Below, one piece after another: positions 32,901 through 40,648 of a stretch of DNA of 64,000 nt. This stretch comes from Candidatus Woesearchaeota archaeon. GTDB lineage: Archaea > Nanobdellota > Nanobdellia > Woesearchaeales > ARS49. The stretch spans positions 162,342 through 226,341 of the forward strand of contig JASMHM010000002.1 of assembly GCA_030750765.1 (NCBI GenBank). Direction: 5' to 3'. Both the position numbers and the translations under genes were made by a program. The first letter of the stretch is position 1. The number at the start of each line of letters is the position of its first letter. The notes under the pieces were generated by a model that was not told where the DNA came from, did no database searches, and worked only from the letters and a program-made list of their open reading frames with translations.

Positions 32901-35900
32901 CTTTGAGGTAAGCATCCACGTTTGCCTTGCTGAACACGTCGCTTTGTAGGTTCTTTGAACCAAGATCAGTCAGTGGAACTCCATCTAAGGATACGGATAG
33001 TCTTGGCCGGGTTGCTCCTCTTCGGAGAGCGGGTGGAAGGCTTCCTGCTGCGGAACTGCTTTGCAAGCGTTGGATCTCTACCGTGCTCTTGGGATAACCT
33101 ACAAAGATGTTGTACTCGGCAAGTGCTTGTGAGGAGCTTGGTGTTGCTGCAGGGTCGCCTTTGGGTATGACAAAGATGTATGCGTCGTTGTTGAGTGGTT
33201 GGACTATGCCTAAGGTTCTTGCTATTGCTCCTGGTGTGCGTATGGGCCCTAGGAAGACGAGGTCAGGGGAGGGTTGTCCTTTTGGTTCGCAAAATCCTGC
33301 TACGGCGTTGAAGAGCTTGCCGCACTTGATGCCTTTCTTGCCGCCTGCTCCTGGAATTTCGTTCGTTCCTACGGCTTGTTCGGCCAAGCACGTGCTTTCT
33401 TTGAGTTCGTTGAAGGCGTCAAAGCTTTTGCCTAGTCCGCATGCGGTTCCCCAAACGTTTTCGTACTCTGTGCCGCAACATTTTGCCATGGCAGGATGCA
33501 GTCCTTCACATTCTTTGCTGCCCGTTTTGGCTTCTTGTGCTTCGCGGTAGATCTTTTCCATGTCATTTGAGCCTACGCGTAGTCTTCGTGAGCCGCCTCG
33601 TAATTCAGCAGCTTTGACAGCACAATCGCTACCTAAGTAGTAGCCGTCCAAATTGGCCGCAGGTATTTTAACGAGTGCTGTAGGGAACCTCTTTCTTAAC
33701 TCATCTTCTGAGGTTGTTGAAGGTAGAGGTATTTTTTGTAGGTCGAGCTCCGCATCTTTAATGTAGAATTGTGTGGTGGGTGCTGCTGGGCAGGACACTC
33801 TGTCACATACAGGTTTGTAGACGTCGTCGTTGAATTTTTTGGCTGCGGCCACGGTGGATTGGCAGGCTTTGCAGGAATCTCTTGCCTTGTTGATTTCTGG
33901 ATCGCCAGCAGATTCAGGGAAGGCGTAGTCACACATGCCTGCTCTGGCTACGCTGCTTTCCCATGTTGAACCCGCCGCTAGAACGCCAGTCACTTGGGAG
34001 AGTCCTGCGCTGAACTCGCAAGCAAATCGCGTTTTGACTTTCTGGACGAACTTGAAGATGATGCTTACCCCGCAGCCGTACAGGGTGTACGTTCCTATGG
34101 TGCGGACAGGGTCAAGAACCACGTCTATTGCATCAGTGATTCTTTGGAAGACTTCTACGACTGTTTTCAAGAAGCCTTTTGGTATTTTGTCTCGTGGGAT
34201 GGGCTGGTCGATCAACACTTCTAGCTGAATGCAGCTTTTTTGGAGGACATTATCCACTTGTATGGGACTTTCGGTGGTTTTGACGGCTCCGGGTGTTCGT
34301 CGTACTTTGCTGACTTCTCTTGCTTGAACGCTTAATTCTAGTAACAACTTCATGCAGCCAAAGCCAGGAACTTTGCACTGTCCTTTTCGGTGTTCTGCTA
34401 GAGCTTTTTCTTTGTCAAACTCGGTAACATTCCCCTTCTCTTTGACTTCTTCTGGTACAAGGTCTGGCACACTATCAAACTTGATTTGTGCAAAGCCTAT
34501 TGCTTCTTTGCCTCGTTTGCGTACGATGGCTTCTGTGCTGACAAAATCGTTGTCATAATCTTCTAATGCGTCTCCTGCTAGTTGGATAGGCGTAAGTGCG
34601 ATGTCTCTTTCTCCAAAGACTATCTCTCTTGTTCCTCTGTAAGTAACGTTGAAGGGTATGCCTACTTGTTGGATTTGTTCTTGCAAGAAGTGTGGCGTTA
34701 AGGCGGCGGGAAAGGGTTCTTGGAAGTTCATTCTAAACGGTCCCGTAGTTCCGCAGCGTAGGAACTCTACGGTTTGTTGTGCCGTGCCGATCTGTCCTGA
34801 TTTGTCTGTTGCCACGAGCTTTACTTCGTTCACAAATCCGCTTCGGAATTCTACGTTGACTGATTGTCCAGCAGTGTTGTTGCCACTGCTTCCGATCTTG
34901 GTTTTCCTTTCTAGTTTTACTTTGACGACAAAACTGCCATCATCATCCGTTACTACAGTATCTTGTGCGTCACCATTAACAAACACAGTGACGGATGCTT
35001 TTTCTGACACTCTTCCACGTGCGTTAACAACTGGCGAGTAGCTGGGGCTGATACTTTGAAGGTTGGTCTCTAAGAATGTGGGCGGTGCGATGTCTGCTAG
35101 CACGACTTCTTGGAAGCGTTGGGTGTTGCCTGCGCTGTCTGACGTAGTAATAATGACCCTTGTGGGTTGGTCTGCAACCACATCTACGGGGATGCTGAAG
35201 GGTCCTGCGGGCAGCTCTCTTTGTTGTGGTTCGCAGTCGAGCTGTGCGAGGTTGGTTGCGCTTCTTTCTTCCACAAAATTGCCAGTGGTGGTGGCTTGGA
35301 TGGTGGCTTCCCCACCTATGTTGCAGGCGTTGTCTACTGGTTGGATGGTGTAGGTGTAGGTTCTGCCTGCACTTGCTTGTTCGTCTAGGAATTCTGGTTG
35401 TGCGACAGTGGCTATCAACTTGCCGTTTCTTCTAACGGTATAACCTTTGACGTCTGCGCTCGCGCTTGCTGTCCACCTTAACTGTACCCGGTTGTCTTCT
35501 TTGGTGGCAGCCAACCCGCTTACTGGATCAGGTAGTGTTTCGTCAGGGATTGTGGTGAGTATGCTTACGGTGATGGCTTCGTCTGTTGTTCCGTTGACTT
35601 GTATGGGTACGGCACTGGGTGAGATAGGTATGGTGACACTTACCTTGGGCGGCGTGGTGTCTACAATGACTTCTTGGCTGACGTCTGCTGTTTCTGTTCC
35701 ATCATTGGCGCGTACTAGTACTTGGTTTGTGCCAGGTGGTACGGCTAGATTCTTGACTCTAAAATCGCCTGTTTCGGTCTTGAAGGCTCTTTCTGTTTTC
35801 CCATTCACCAACACGACTATGTCTGCGTCTGGCTCGGTGAATCCAGGTATGGTGATGCTTCCGGTCTTGCTTGTTGGCGGTATGTCTGCGGATAGGTCTA

Positions 35901-35940
35901 TAGCAAAGACTACAGGAAGGCTGACCATAAGGTAGACCAT
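29965..35940 (-). CDS. Giant secreted multidomain surface protein
   Basis: 1991 residues. It begins with a signal peptide (YLMVSLPVVFA, cleavage near AIDLS). The N-terminal 330 residues hold bacterial-Ig-like and fibronectin III-like modules (VSGLAATKEDNRVQLRWTAS ... YTIQPVDNACNI). The middle is Cys-rich with a hydrophobic stretch. Near the C-terminus is a dense Cys cluster (CSCGSLQCGVGLFC, then CFC/CICL-type motifs), and a beta-rich domain ends the protein without an obvious membrane anchor. It is probably a cell-envelope or adhesion protein whose disulfides stabilise it. The annotated ATG lacks a Shine-Dalgarno and basic n-region; an in-frame ATT at 35964 has both. Confidence 0.85.
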   Translation of the reverse strand: MVYLMVSLPVVFAIDLSADIPPTSKTGSITIPGFTEPDADIVVLVNGKTERAFKTETGDFRVKNLAVPPGTNQVLVRANDGTETADVSQEVIVDTTPPKVSVTIPISPSAVPIQVNGTTDEAITVSILTTIPDETLPDPVSGLAATKEDNRVQLRWTASASADVKGYTVRRNGKLIATVAQPEFLDEQASAGRTYTYTIQPVDNACNIGGEATIQATTTGNFVEERSATNLAQLDCEPQQRELPAGPFSIPVDVVADQPTRVIITTSDSAGNTQRFQEVVLADIAPPTFLETNLQSISPSYSPVVNARGRVSEKASVTVFVNGDAQDTVVTDDDGSFVVKVKLERKTKIGSSGNNTAGQSVNVEFRSGFVNEVKLVATDKSGQIGTAQQTVEFLRCGTTGPFRMNFQEPFPAALTPHFLQEQIQQVGIPFNVTYRGTREIVFGERDIALTPIQLAGDALEDYDNDFVSTEAIVRKRGKEAIGFAQIKFDSVPDLVPEEVKEKGNVTEFDKEKALAEHRKGQCKVPGFGCMKLLLELSVQAREVSKVRRTPGAVKTTESPIQVDNVLQKSCIQLEVLIDQPIPRDKIPKGFLKTVVEVFQRITDAIDVVLDPVRTIGTYTLYGCGVSIIFKFVQKVKTRFACEFSAGLSQVTGVLAAGSTWESSVARAGMCDYAFPESAGDPEINKARDSCKACQSTVAAAKKFNDDVYKPVCDRVSCPAAPTTQFYIKDAELDLQKIPLPSTTSEDELRKRFPTALVKIPAANLDGYYLGSDCAVKAAELRGGSRRLRVGSNDMEKIYREAQEAKTGSKECEGLHPAMAKCCGTEYENVWGTACGLGKSFDAFNELKESTCLAEQAVGTNEIPGAGGKKGIKCGKLFNAVAGFCEPKGQPSPDLVFLGPIRTPGAIARTLGIVQPLNNDAYIFVIPKGDPAATPSSSQALAEYNIFVGYPKSTVEIQRLQSSSAAGSLPPALRRGATRPRLSVSLDGVPLTDLGSKNLQSDVFSKANVDAYLKANGAPGTPGEILLGDRLRSFGMDPLSTINKKTHDLYGEVVDIIGETDQQYIVKPNSGFLRSAQCLCFPALVGYLELWRNVLGAVKNCFNSVLLTGDGDTELCRAVLDRQICDMLYEVVRCFVQKYNKSGSGKRKFEKGGIGNVIGAISGAGQDVGDEVRGRYGNTGLYRALFNDRKLANALCAFAFTGTWNLDPEAIFQTAVDETPIDSIGLLEPCERRFIAFDPTTEPGGLTTWTYRLGVGLAAGANLQYELDLISSKGFGCDETDGFVNGECDCNRRPGGDCTVRVTEGSGTLTKNEILQDEVISTIQSFDPESGLRYDTARLSWTFTDNQDQEVPETAECKINHLGAQVPVFCNFDVFSLSFRCEFGETEAGVRINNARALFPSSFGGTSLFGIGDPLEFELDITQRIPDDPRKQRQARKILLTEVRNQNGQIIPTLSDRPEDVRTSANILDQNGNFRHIVKLGGFRQSDFKGSGRSSGKTVTITAFSKNEGKTLAETQLLWRNSIRNVDLRRETAGTLDPNAQQDDGKTVNRYLIVIDGTQGRAMTAFKHNTPTTPDRDRGFGSPTPNRLISDIGTASTSRSGVTFTEVEVRPPGGTTSVSPGEIRRTVTFDLINPPNILNDEIVQVMIEVRDESAAGSGADGCPVEAAGSKNAVPASPVTWRATFTAFDEPGAGSGQQVSIDPESGLPAQETLSFRVICDNADDLQGPPPEAPDAGQCRSAASSGDRIPTPCSCGSLQCGVGLFCIATNVLQGDVRRKECSDLPPCVKSVSQNDRVTSREAGRDGCICLAPSGDPKDRASKVADEGDFCCNDGSTPDRFEAGCGAEQTNEEKAADSEILPSVIEASRPSLKNGATITVGTPVRVDATKIRVDLNFVFEAGVVSNKEKFRVFSSRTASKVTLQPKSKTLRTQRDVQLQIKSDAGFQVGDTFSIAVSGERTKDGAQLPAQDQIIDFNVEVVSLDDGLIDPSGRIA

Positions 35941-35954
35941 GAATACTGCGGTTC

Positions 35955-38048
35955 TTAGGTGAATGTTGGGGCTACCTCCTCGTTGCTTTCTCCTTCAAAC
36001 ATGAGCGTGGTCATAATGATCTTTTCCTCGTCACTAGATGGAGTGGGTACAAATCGGAAGACGTGGAGGTCTACGCCTTGTGCGTTTCTGATGGCTTGGC
36101 CGCTGATGGTCAAATTATCATTATGGTACCCCCCTATAACGTTGCCGAAGTCGTCTCGTAAGTATATGGATAGCTCGTACTGTTGGTCTTGTTCGGCAAA
36201 GGACATAGGTATGCCTCTTATGGTCTCTCGTAATCTTGCTATCTCGTCTTGTGGCGGTGTGGGCCTTCCTTCTAACCGTACGATAGTCTTAGCCACGGCT
36301 TCTTTGTCGATGCTTTCGCCGAACTGGTCACTGTCCTCTCCTAGCATGTACAACGCGATGGTTGCTTTTTCAAAGCTTTCTAGGTTCTGACCCTCGCCTA
36401 TGCTTTCGTCGATGCCGTAGGTATGCTTCACGATGTTCACAGGGAGTTTTTTCAGTCGTTTTAACGGTATCGTGAGCTTGTCCTCTTTCAGCTGTAGTGT
36501 GTTGGTGAGATATCCACTATGTTGGGCAGTGATGAAGGGGTTTGTGCAGCCTCTTGGTAACAATGTAAAGAGTCTGTAGCCTCCCTCATCTGCTCTTGTC
36601 GTGCCTATTTCGCATTCCTTGTTCAAACAAGTATAGGTAATGTTCGTTCCTTCTAGTTCTGCGAAGAAGTCTTGGCCTTCTAGGGCTCCTTGTGCACGGA
36701 TGTCTGCAGTCTTAGTGCCTATCTTTTCGCAGAAGTCTGCTCCAGGCGTGATGCCTTCGAAGAAGTGTAAGGAGGCGTCTCTCCTTATTGCTTGGTTGTC
36801 ATCTATGCTGACAGGCATGGCAAACTGGAAGGTGAAGCCATCCCCTGTGAAAGAGTCTGGGTCGTTAATCCTAAACATGACAGGATAGGAAACGTCATAG
36901 TTGAAGTGGAACTGGTTGAAGCATAAGAATTTGAGCATGGCACCTACTTTGGCTCGGTTGCTCACCATTTTTTGTCCATCTCGTGGTTGGACGTTGAAGA
37001 GGATGCCCCATTCTGGTTGGTGCTCCACCGTAACGCGGAAGTCGTTCTTGGGTAGGTTTGCATCCAAGTACATGTTGAAGAATTCATACGAATCTTCTGG
37101 TGCTTTCTTCAACCGTTTACCTAATGCTTTCACGTCCCCAGACTGTCTTGGGTTGTCAAAGTCTGAGCTCAAATCTTGGACGCGTTCGTCTAGTAACATC
37201 TCTTGTAATAATGCTGCGTCTTTGGCAAGTTTTGTATACACTCTGTTGCTTGCTTCGAATGGTTTGTGGTCGGTGTTCTTCACTCTTACTAGAGGGAGTA
37301 ATCCTTTCATCATGTCTTGGATTTCTGCTGAAACTTCATCTGTTCTCCATCGTTTTTTCTGGCAGCTAATCTCCATTCCTGCCATAGGAATGTTTTCGTT
37401 GATGGTCATCAAGTCTAGCGTAAGATTTGCAAGGAATAACCCATCTCCTTCTGCTTGGTAGATTTTTATGGCTGCATCATAGACTTCTTTGAGTGCTACC
37501 GGGATGCGAACGATATACTTGTCTAAAGGTGTTGACTTATCTCCTTCAATAATGGTTAGATCCCATTTTGCTGTTAATATCACATTATCATCAGTGCTTG
37601 CCACCATGGCGAAGTCGCTGTTCTCCTTCACTTGCAGGCCGGTCTCATCAAATCGTACACAGTCTGGCATGCCTGCTGTCACTCTATTGGAGATCTGGTT
37701 CTCCATCTCTGCAAGACTAGGAATTCTGCGCTCTTCCTTGTAGTACCAATACGGCACGACGAACTCATTGTATGGATCTAAAGATATTCGTCCAAGAGGT
37801 TGTTTTTTGAGTGCAGGTGGAACTTCCACATACCCTCCTTGTAATCCTAATGCGAGTATTGCCTGTCGTCCTAGCTGTTCCATGCAAGAGCTAACGATGT
37901 CGTACACAGGTCGTGCGTCTGGTGGTATGTCTAGCTGTTCTTCGATAGGTACGACGCGTACCTGTCTTGTGTAGTAGACCGTAGTACCTAGTAAGAGCAA
38001 GATAATGGCTCCTAAGAGTACGTACATTGTTACTTGTCCTTGCTTCAC
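35955..38048 (-). CDS. Envelope protein with class III-like signal sequence
   Basis: About 697 residues. The N-terminus KQGQVTMYVLLGAIILLLLG resembles the KGQxT-hydrophobic leaders of many DPANN surface proteins and archaeal pilins, except that pilin Glu5 is missing. The long ectodomain contains several Cys (SCMEQLG, MPDCVRF, ISCQKKRW, CLNKECEIG) and beta-rich repeats. The GTG at 38048 gives the typical short n-region; a TTG at 38054 is also open. The giant surface gene starts 14 bp after the stop, so the two probably form one transcript and one envelope structure. Confidence 0.75.
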   Translation of the reverse strand: MKQGQVTMYVLLGAIILLLLGTTVYYTRQVRVVPIEEQLDIPPDARPVYDIVSSCMEQLGRQAILALGLQGGYVEVPPALKKQPLGRISLDPYNEFVVPYWYYKEERRIPSLAEMENQISNRVTAGMPDCVRFDETGLQVKENSDFAMVASTDDNVILTAKWDLTIIEGDKSTPLDKYIVRIPVALKEVYDAAIKIYQAEGDGLFLANLTLDLMTINENIPMAGMEISCQKKRWRTDEVSAEIQDMMKGLLPLVRVKNTDHKPFEASNRVYTKLAKDAALLQEMLLDERVQDLSSDFDNPRQSGDVKALGKRLKKAPEDSYEFFNMYLDANLPKNDFRVTVEHQPEWGILFNVQPRDGQKMVSNRAKVGAMLKFLCFNQFHFNYDVSYPVMFRINDPDSFTGDGFTFQFAMPVSIDDNQAIRRDASLHFFEGITPGADFCEKIGTKTADIRAQGALEGQDFFAELEGTNITYTCLNKECEIGTTRADEGGYRLFTLLPRGCTNPFITAQHSGYLTNTLQLKEDKLTIPLKRLKKLPVNIVKHTYGIDESIGEGQNLESFEKATIALYMLGEDSDQFGESIDKEAVAKTIVRLEGRPTPPQDEIARLRETIRGIPMSFAEQDQQYELSIYLRDDFGNVIGGYHNDNLTISGQAIRNAQGVDLHVFRFVPTPSSDEEKIIMTTLMFEGESNEEVAPTFT

Positions 38049-38177
38049 GCTCAACCCCTTTTTTATAAAAACCGACGATCTAGTATATAAGCGTTATGGC
38101 AGGACTCGGCCTAAGACATGTTTATAAGGGTGAGGGGACTTACTTTAGTCAGGAGAGAATGAGTTTCCACGACGATA

Positions 38178-39008
38178 ATGGCTAGCAAAACAAGATATCA
38201 GCGAAGAAAGAAAGAAAAGATTCCTAAGGGTCTTTACTTTGTGTTACCCGCGGTGGCGGCCGTGTTTGCCGGACTACTTTTCTTGCCAACGTCTCCTCCT
38301 GTGCGTACCAAACCCCCCCAAATGAAGGGAGTCACGCCTGAACATATCCCCACGAAAATCACTGTTGCTCCTGACGACACCATCGCCAAGAGGGAAGCAC
38401 ACTTGGAGAGTATACTTTCAGGTATCGACATACCGAACTGTGAGAGCGTGGAGTATGATCATAATGGCGAGAAACTTGTCGCATACGCCAGAAGCGAATA
38501 CCGAGAGGTGGACAGAACTGACGCCACCATTGAAGAGCATATCAAAGAGCACACCCGCGTTGGTGCTGGCGGACAGTTCCATGCATTCACGCTAGACATG
38601 TTTGAGTACTCAGGTCAAGGAAGAAGCACCAAGATCTTTGTCGGAAGAAAATTCTTCGAAAACTATACAGATGACAAAGACAAACGTCACGCTATAGGCG
38701 CTATCCAAGCCCAATACGTCAAGATACACGCAGAGGGCCTGAAGTACATGAAGACGGACAAGATCGTTGACGGAGTCAGAAAAGGACTCATAGATCAGCC
38801 CGTGCTGTACGAAATATGTTCGCTTGAAGCAAACTACAAAGGATTACTCAAGATCAACAGCGGAGAGTTTCCTGCCACCGAAAAATACCGAAGAGAACTC
38901 TTAGCAGCATACAACCAAAACCTACAAAGGCTGGCAACAAAACTGGAAACCGGCAGTTCTCTTCAAAGAAAGTTAGTGAAGAAGGCCATGGACGCAAACA
39001 CGTTCTAA
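38178..39008 (+). CDS. Unrecognised N-terminally anchored protein
   Basis: 276 residues: a very basic N-terminus (KTRYQRRKKEKIPKG), one TM helix (LYFVLPAVAAVFAGLLFLP) and an ectodomain rich in charged helices (RHAIGAIQAQYVKIHAEGLK), ending basic. Topology would place the bulk outside. It is divergent from the envelope gene pair across about 130 bp. A TATA element (gtttataagg, about 38120-38129) lies upstream, with a leader of about 30 nt. No known domain. Confidence 0.6.
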   Translation: MASKTRYQRRKKEKIPKGLYFVLPAVAAVFAGLLFLPTSPPVRTKPPQMKGVTPEHIPTKITVAPDDTIAKREAHLESILSGIDIPNCESVEYDHNGEKLVAYARSEYREVDRTDATIEEHIKEHTRVGAGGQFHAFTLDMFEYSGQGRSTKIFVGRKFFENYTDDKDKRHAIGAIQAQYVKIHAEGLKYMKTDKIVDGVRKGLIDQPVLYEICSLEANYKGLLKINSGEFPATEKYRRELLAAYNQNLQRLATKLETGSSLQRKLVKKAMDANTF

Positions 39009-39439
39009 TAATCAAAAGAGATCTTAACAGCCCACCGTCGCTTACCGAAAATATGCATAACACAACCTGCCAAAACATGCACTTCCACTCCTACGTTAAA
39101 ACCATCCCTCTTTTGTGCGATAACTTCACCTTGTTCCACCATATAACCCTGCTCCAACGTACTCTCCACGTTAGTATACATTGCAAACGTATCATCCTCG
39201 TGCCTGAGTTGTAAGGAATGCTCATTGCGAAGGTCACTTGGCAGGTCAAACACTCGACCCTCTCGGCAAGCAACCACCGGATGATTTTCGTGAGTGTAGA
39301 ACTCCCATCTTTTTTTGGGAATGGCCAGCATAGCATCTTCGAAGATCATCAAGCGCGATTCATGCTTAACAAAGAACGATCCCGCTGAGCGCATCAAGGC
39401 TACAGCCTTAGGATCAAAGGGCAGTTGGTACTGGCTCAC
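39005..39439 (-). CDS. Degenerate LytM/M23-like protein
   Basis: 144 residues. The central part parallels the M23 peptidase core: LRHEDDTFAMYTNVE resembles the RHxDGxxTxYxHL strand. EQGYMVEQGEVIAQK resembles VxxGxxVxxGQxIG, and VGVEVHVLAG resembles the HLHFE strand. Only one His remains, so zinc hydrolase activity is doubtful; a lipoyl-like carrier fold is an alternative. There is no signal peptide. The GTG start is about 25 bp from the TATA element shared with scpA. Confidence 0.5.
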   Translation of the reverse strand: MSQYQLPFDPKAVALMRSAGSFFVKHESRLMIFEDAMLAIPKKRWEFYTHENHPVVACREGRVFDLPSDLRNEHSLQLRHEDDTFAMYTNVESTLEQGYMVEQGEVIAQKRDGFNVGVEVHVLAGCVMHIFGKRRWAVKISFDY

Positions 39440-39461
39440 AAGAGTAAGGAAGACTAAACGC

Positions 39462-39467
39462 TTAAAT
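39462..39467. promoter_or_regulatory. TATA element shared between scpA and the LytM-like gene
   Basis: The core ttaaat lies in cttaaatactttaag, centred near 39465. The scpA GTG at 39491 and the minus-strand GTG at 39439 are each about 25-26 bp away. An AATACTT/AAGTATT inverted repeat overlaps its right side. Confidence 0.4.
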
Positions 39468-39490
39468 ACTTTAAGTATTGGAAGTCGTGT

Positions 39491-40207
39491 GTGGAAAAGA
39501 AGATTCTTGATATTGTTATCAACGAGCAGGTAAGCTGGAAAGCCCTACTGATGAAGTTGGTGAAAGAAGAAGGGATGGACCCTTGGGACATCAATATAGG
39601 CAACTTAACGCAACAATACATCCAAAGCGTGAAGAGCTTGAAAGAAGCCAATCTTAACATCTCTGGAAAAGTGTTACTAGCCGCAGCAATACTGCTAAGA
39701 ATCAAAAGCACAAGGTTGGTGAACGATGATTTAGCAGAGTTTGATCAGTTGTTAACCCCACCAGTAGAGGAAGAAGCCTTCTATGATAGTTTAGAGCAAG
39801 AGTTACGCACCAAAGAAGTCCACGACCACAACTATGAGCTGCATCCAAGAATTCCACAGCCAAGAAAGAGGAAAGTGAGCATCTTTGACTTAGTCAATGC
39901 CTTAGAGAAAGCACTCGAAGTCAAGCATAGGCGAATCAACCGCATCGATGAAGTGAATGTAGAGATTCCTGACCATGTAGACATCAACGAAGCCATCGAC
40001 AGCGTATGGGGCAGGATCACCGACTGGTTTACCCGCGTGAAAGAGAAGCTCACCTTTAGAAATTTGCTCAAAGAAGACACCAAAAAAGAGAAAATAGGAG
40101 TCTTCCAGCCATTATTACACCTAGCCCACAATCGAAAGGTGTACTTGAAACAGGACAAGCCCTTCGGCCCCATAGAAATTCTCAAAGAAGAACCACACGA
40201 AGATTAA
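39491..40207 (+). CDS. scpA: Segregation and condensation protein ScpA (kleisin)
   Basis: 238 residues. The N-terminal kleisin motif is visible as ALLMKLVKEEGMDPWDINIG, LTQQYIQSVKSLKEANLNIS and GKVLLAAAILLRIKS. The C-terminal winged-helix part (VFQPLLHLAHNRKVYLKQDK) binds the SMC head. It helps compact and segregate the chromosome with SMC. The GTG start follows a shared TATA box. Downstream are pfdA and ftsY on the same strand. Confidence 0.9.
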   Translation: MEKKILDIVINEQVSWKALLMKLVKEEGMDPWDINIGNLTQQYIQSVKSLKEANLNISGKVLLAAAILLRIKSTRLVNDDLAEFDQLLTPPVEEEAFYDSLEQELRTKEVHDHNYELHPRIPQPRKRKVSIFDLVNALEKALEVKHRRINRIDEVNVEIPDHVDINEAIDSVWGRITDWFTRVKEKLTFRNLLKEDTKKEKIGVFQPLLHLAHNRKVYLKQDKPFGPIEILKEEPHED

Positions 40208-40232
40208 TAAAGCCTGTTTAAAAGGAAAGTTT

Positions 40233-40646
40233 ATGGCAGAAAAAAACGAAGAAGCAGCCAAAGAAAAGTACATGGAAATGAAAGTGCTAGAACAACGCAT
40301 GACACAAACCCAAGAACAGCTGCAACAAGTAACCCAACAATTAACAGACGTCCAAGAAACCATGAAACATTTGGATGAGCTGAAGAATGTCAAGCCAGGA
40401 ACCGAGCTATACGTGCCAGTAGCATCAGGAATATTCATCCCTGCAACTATAGGCGATCCTAAGAAGTTGTTAGTCAACGTAGGCAACAGTACTGTTGTGG
40501 ACAAGACAGCAGAACAGAGCAAGAAATTACTACAAGACCAAGTAAACGAGATGGAAAAGTTAAAAACAGACCTTACCGCACAACTACACAAGCTAGCCGA
40601 GCACGCGCAAGGCATACAACAAGACCTGCGAAAGCTCGTAGAATAA
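40233..40646 (+). CDS. pfdA: Prefoldin alpha subunit
   Basis: 137 residues with the alpha-prefoldin layout. An N-terminal coiled coil (LEQRMTQTQEQLQQVTQQLT) and C-terminal coiled coil flank a beta-hairpin core (GTELYVPVASGIFIPATIGD, LLVNVGNSTVVDK). It forms the jellyfish hexamer with beta subunits and hands unfolded proteins to the thermosome. FtsY starts 2 bp after the stop, the common archaeal pfdA-ftsY arrangement. Confidence 0.93.
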   Translation: MAEKNEEAAKEKYMEMKVLEQRMTQTQEQLQQVTQQLTDVQETMKHLDELKNVKPGTELYVPVASGIFIPATIGDPKKLLVNVGNSTVVDKTAEQSKKLLQDQVNEMEKLKTDLTAQLHKLAEHAQGIQQDLRKLVE

Positions 40647-40648
40647 CG

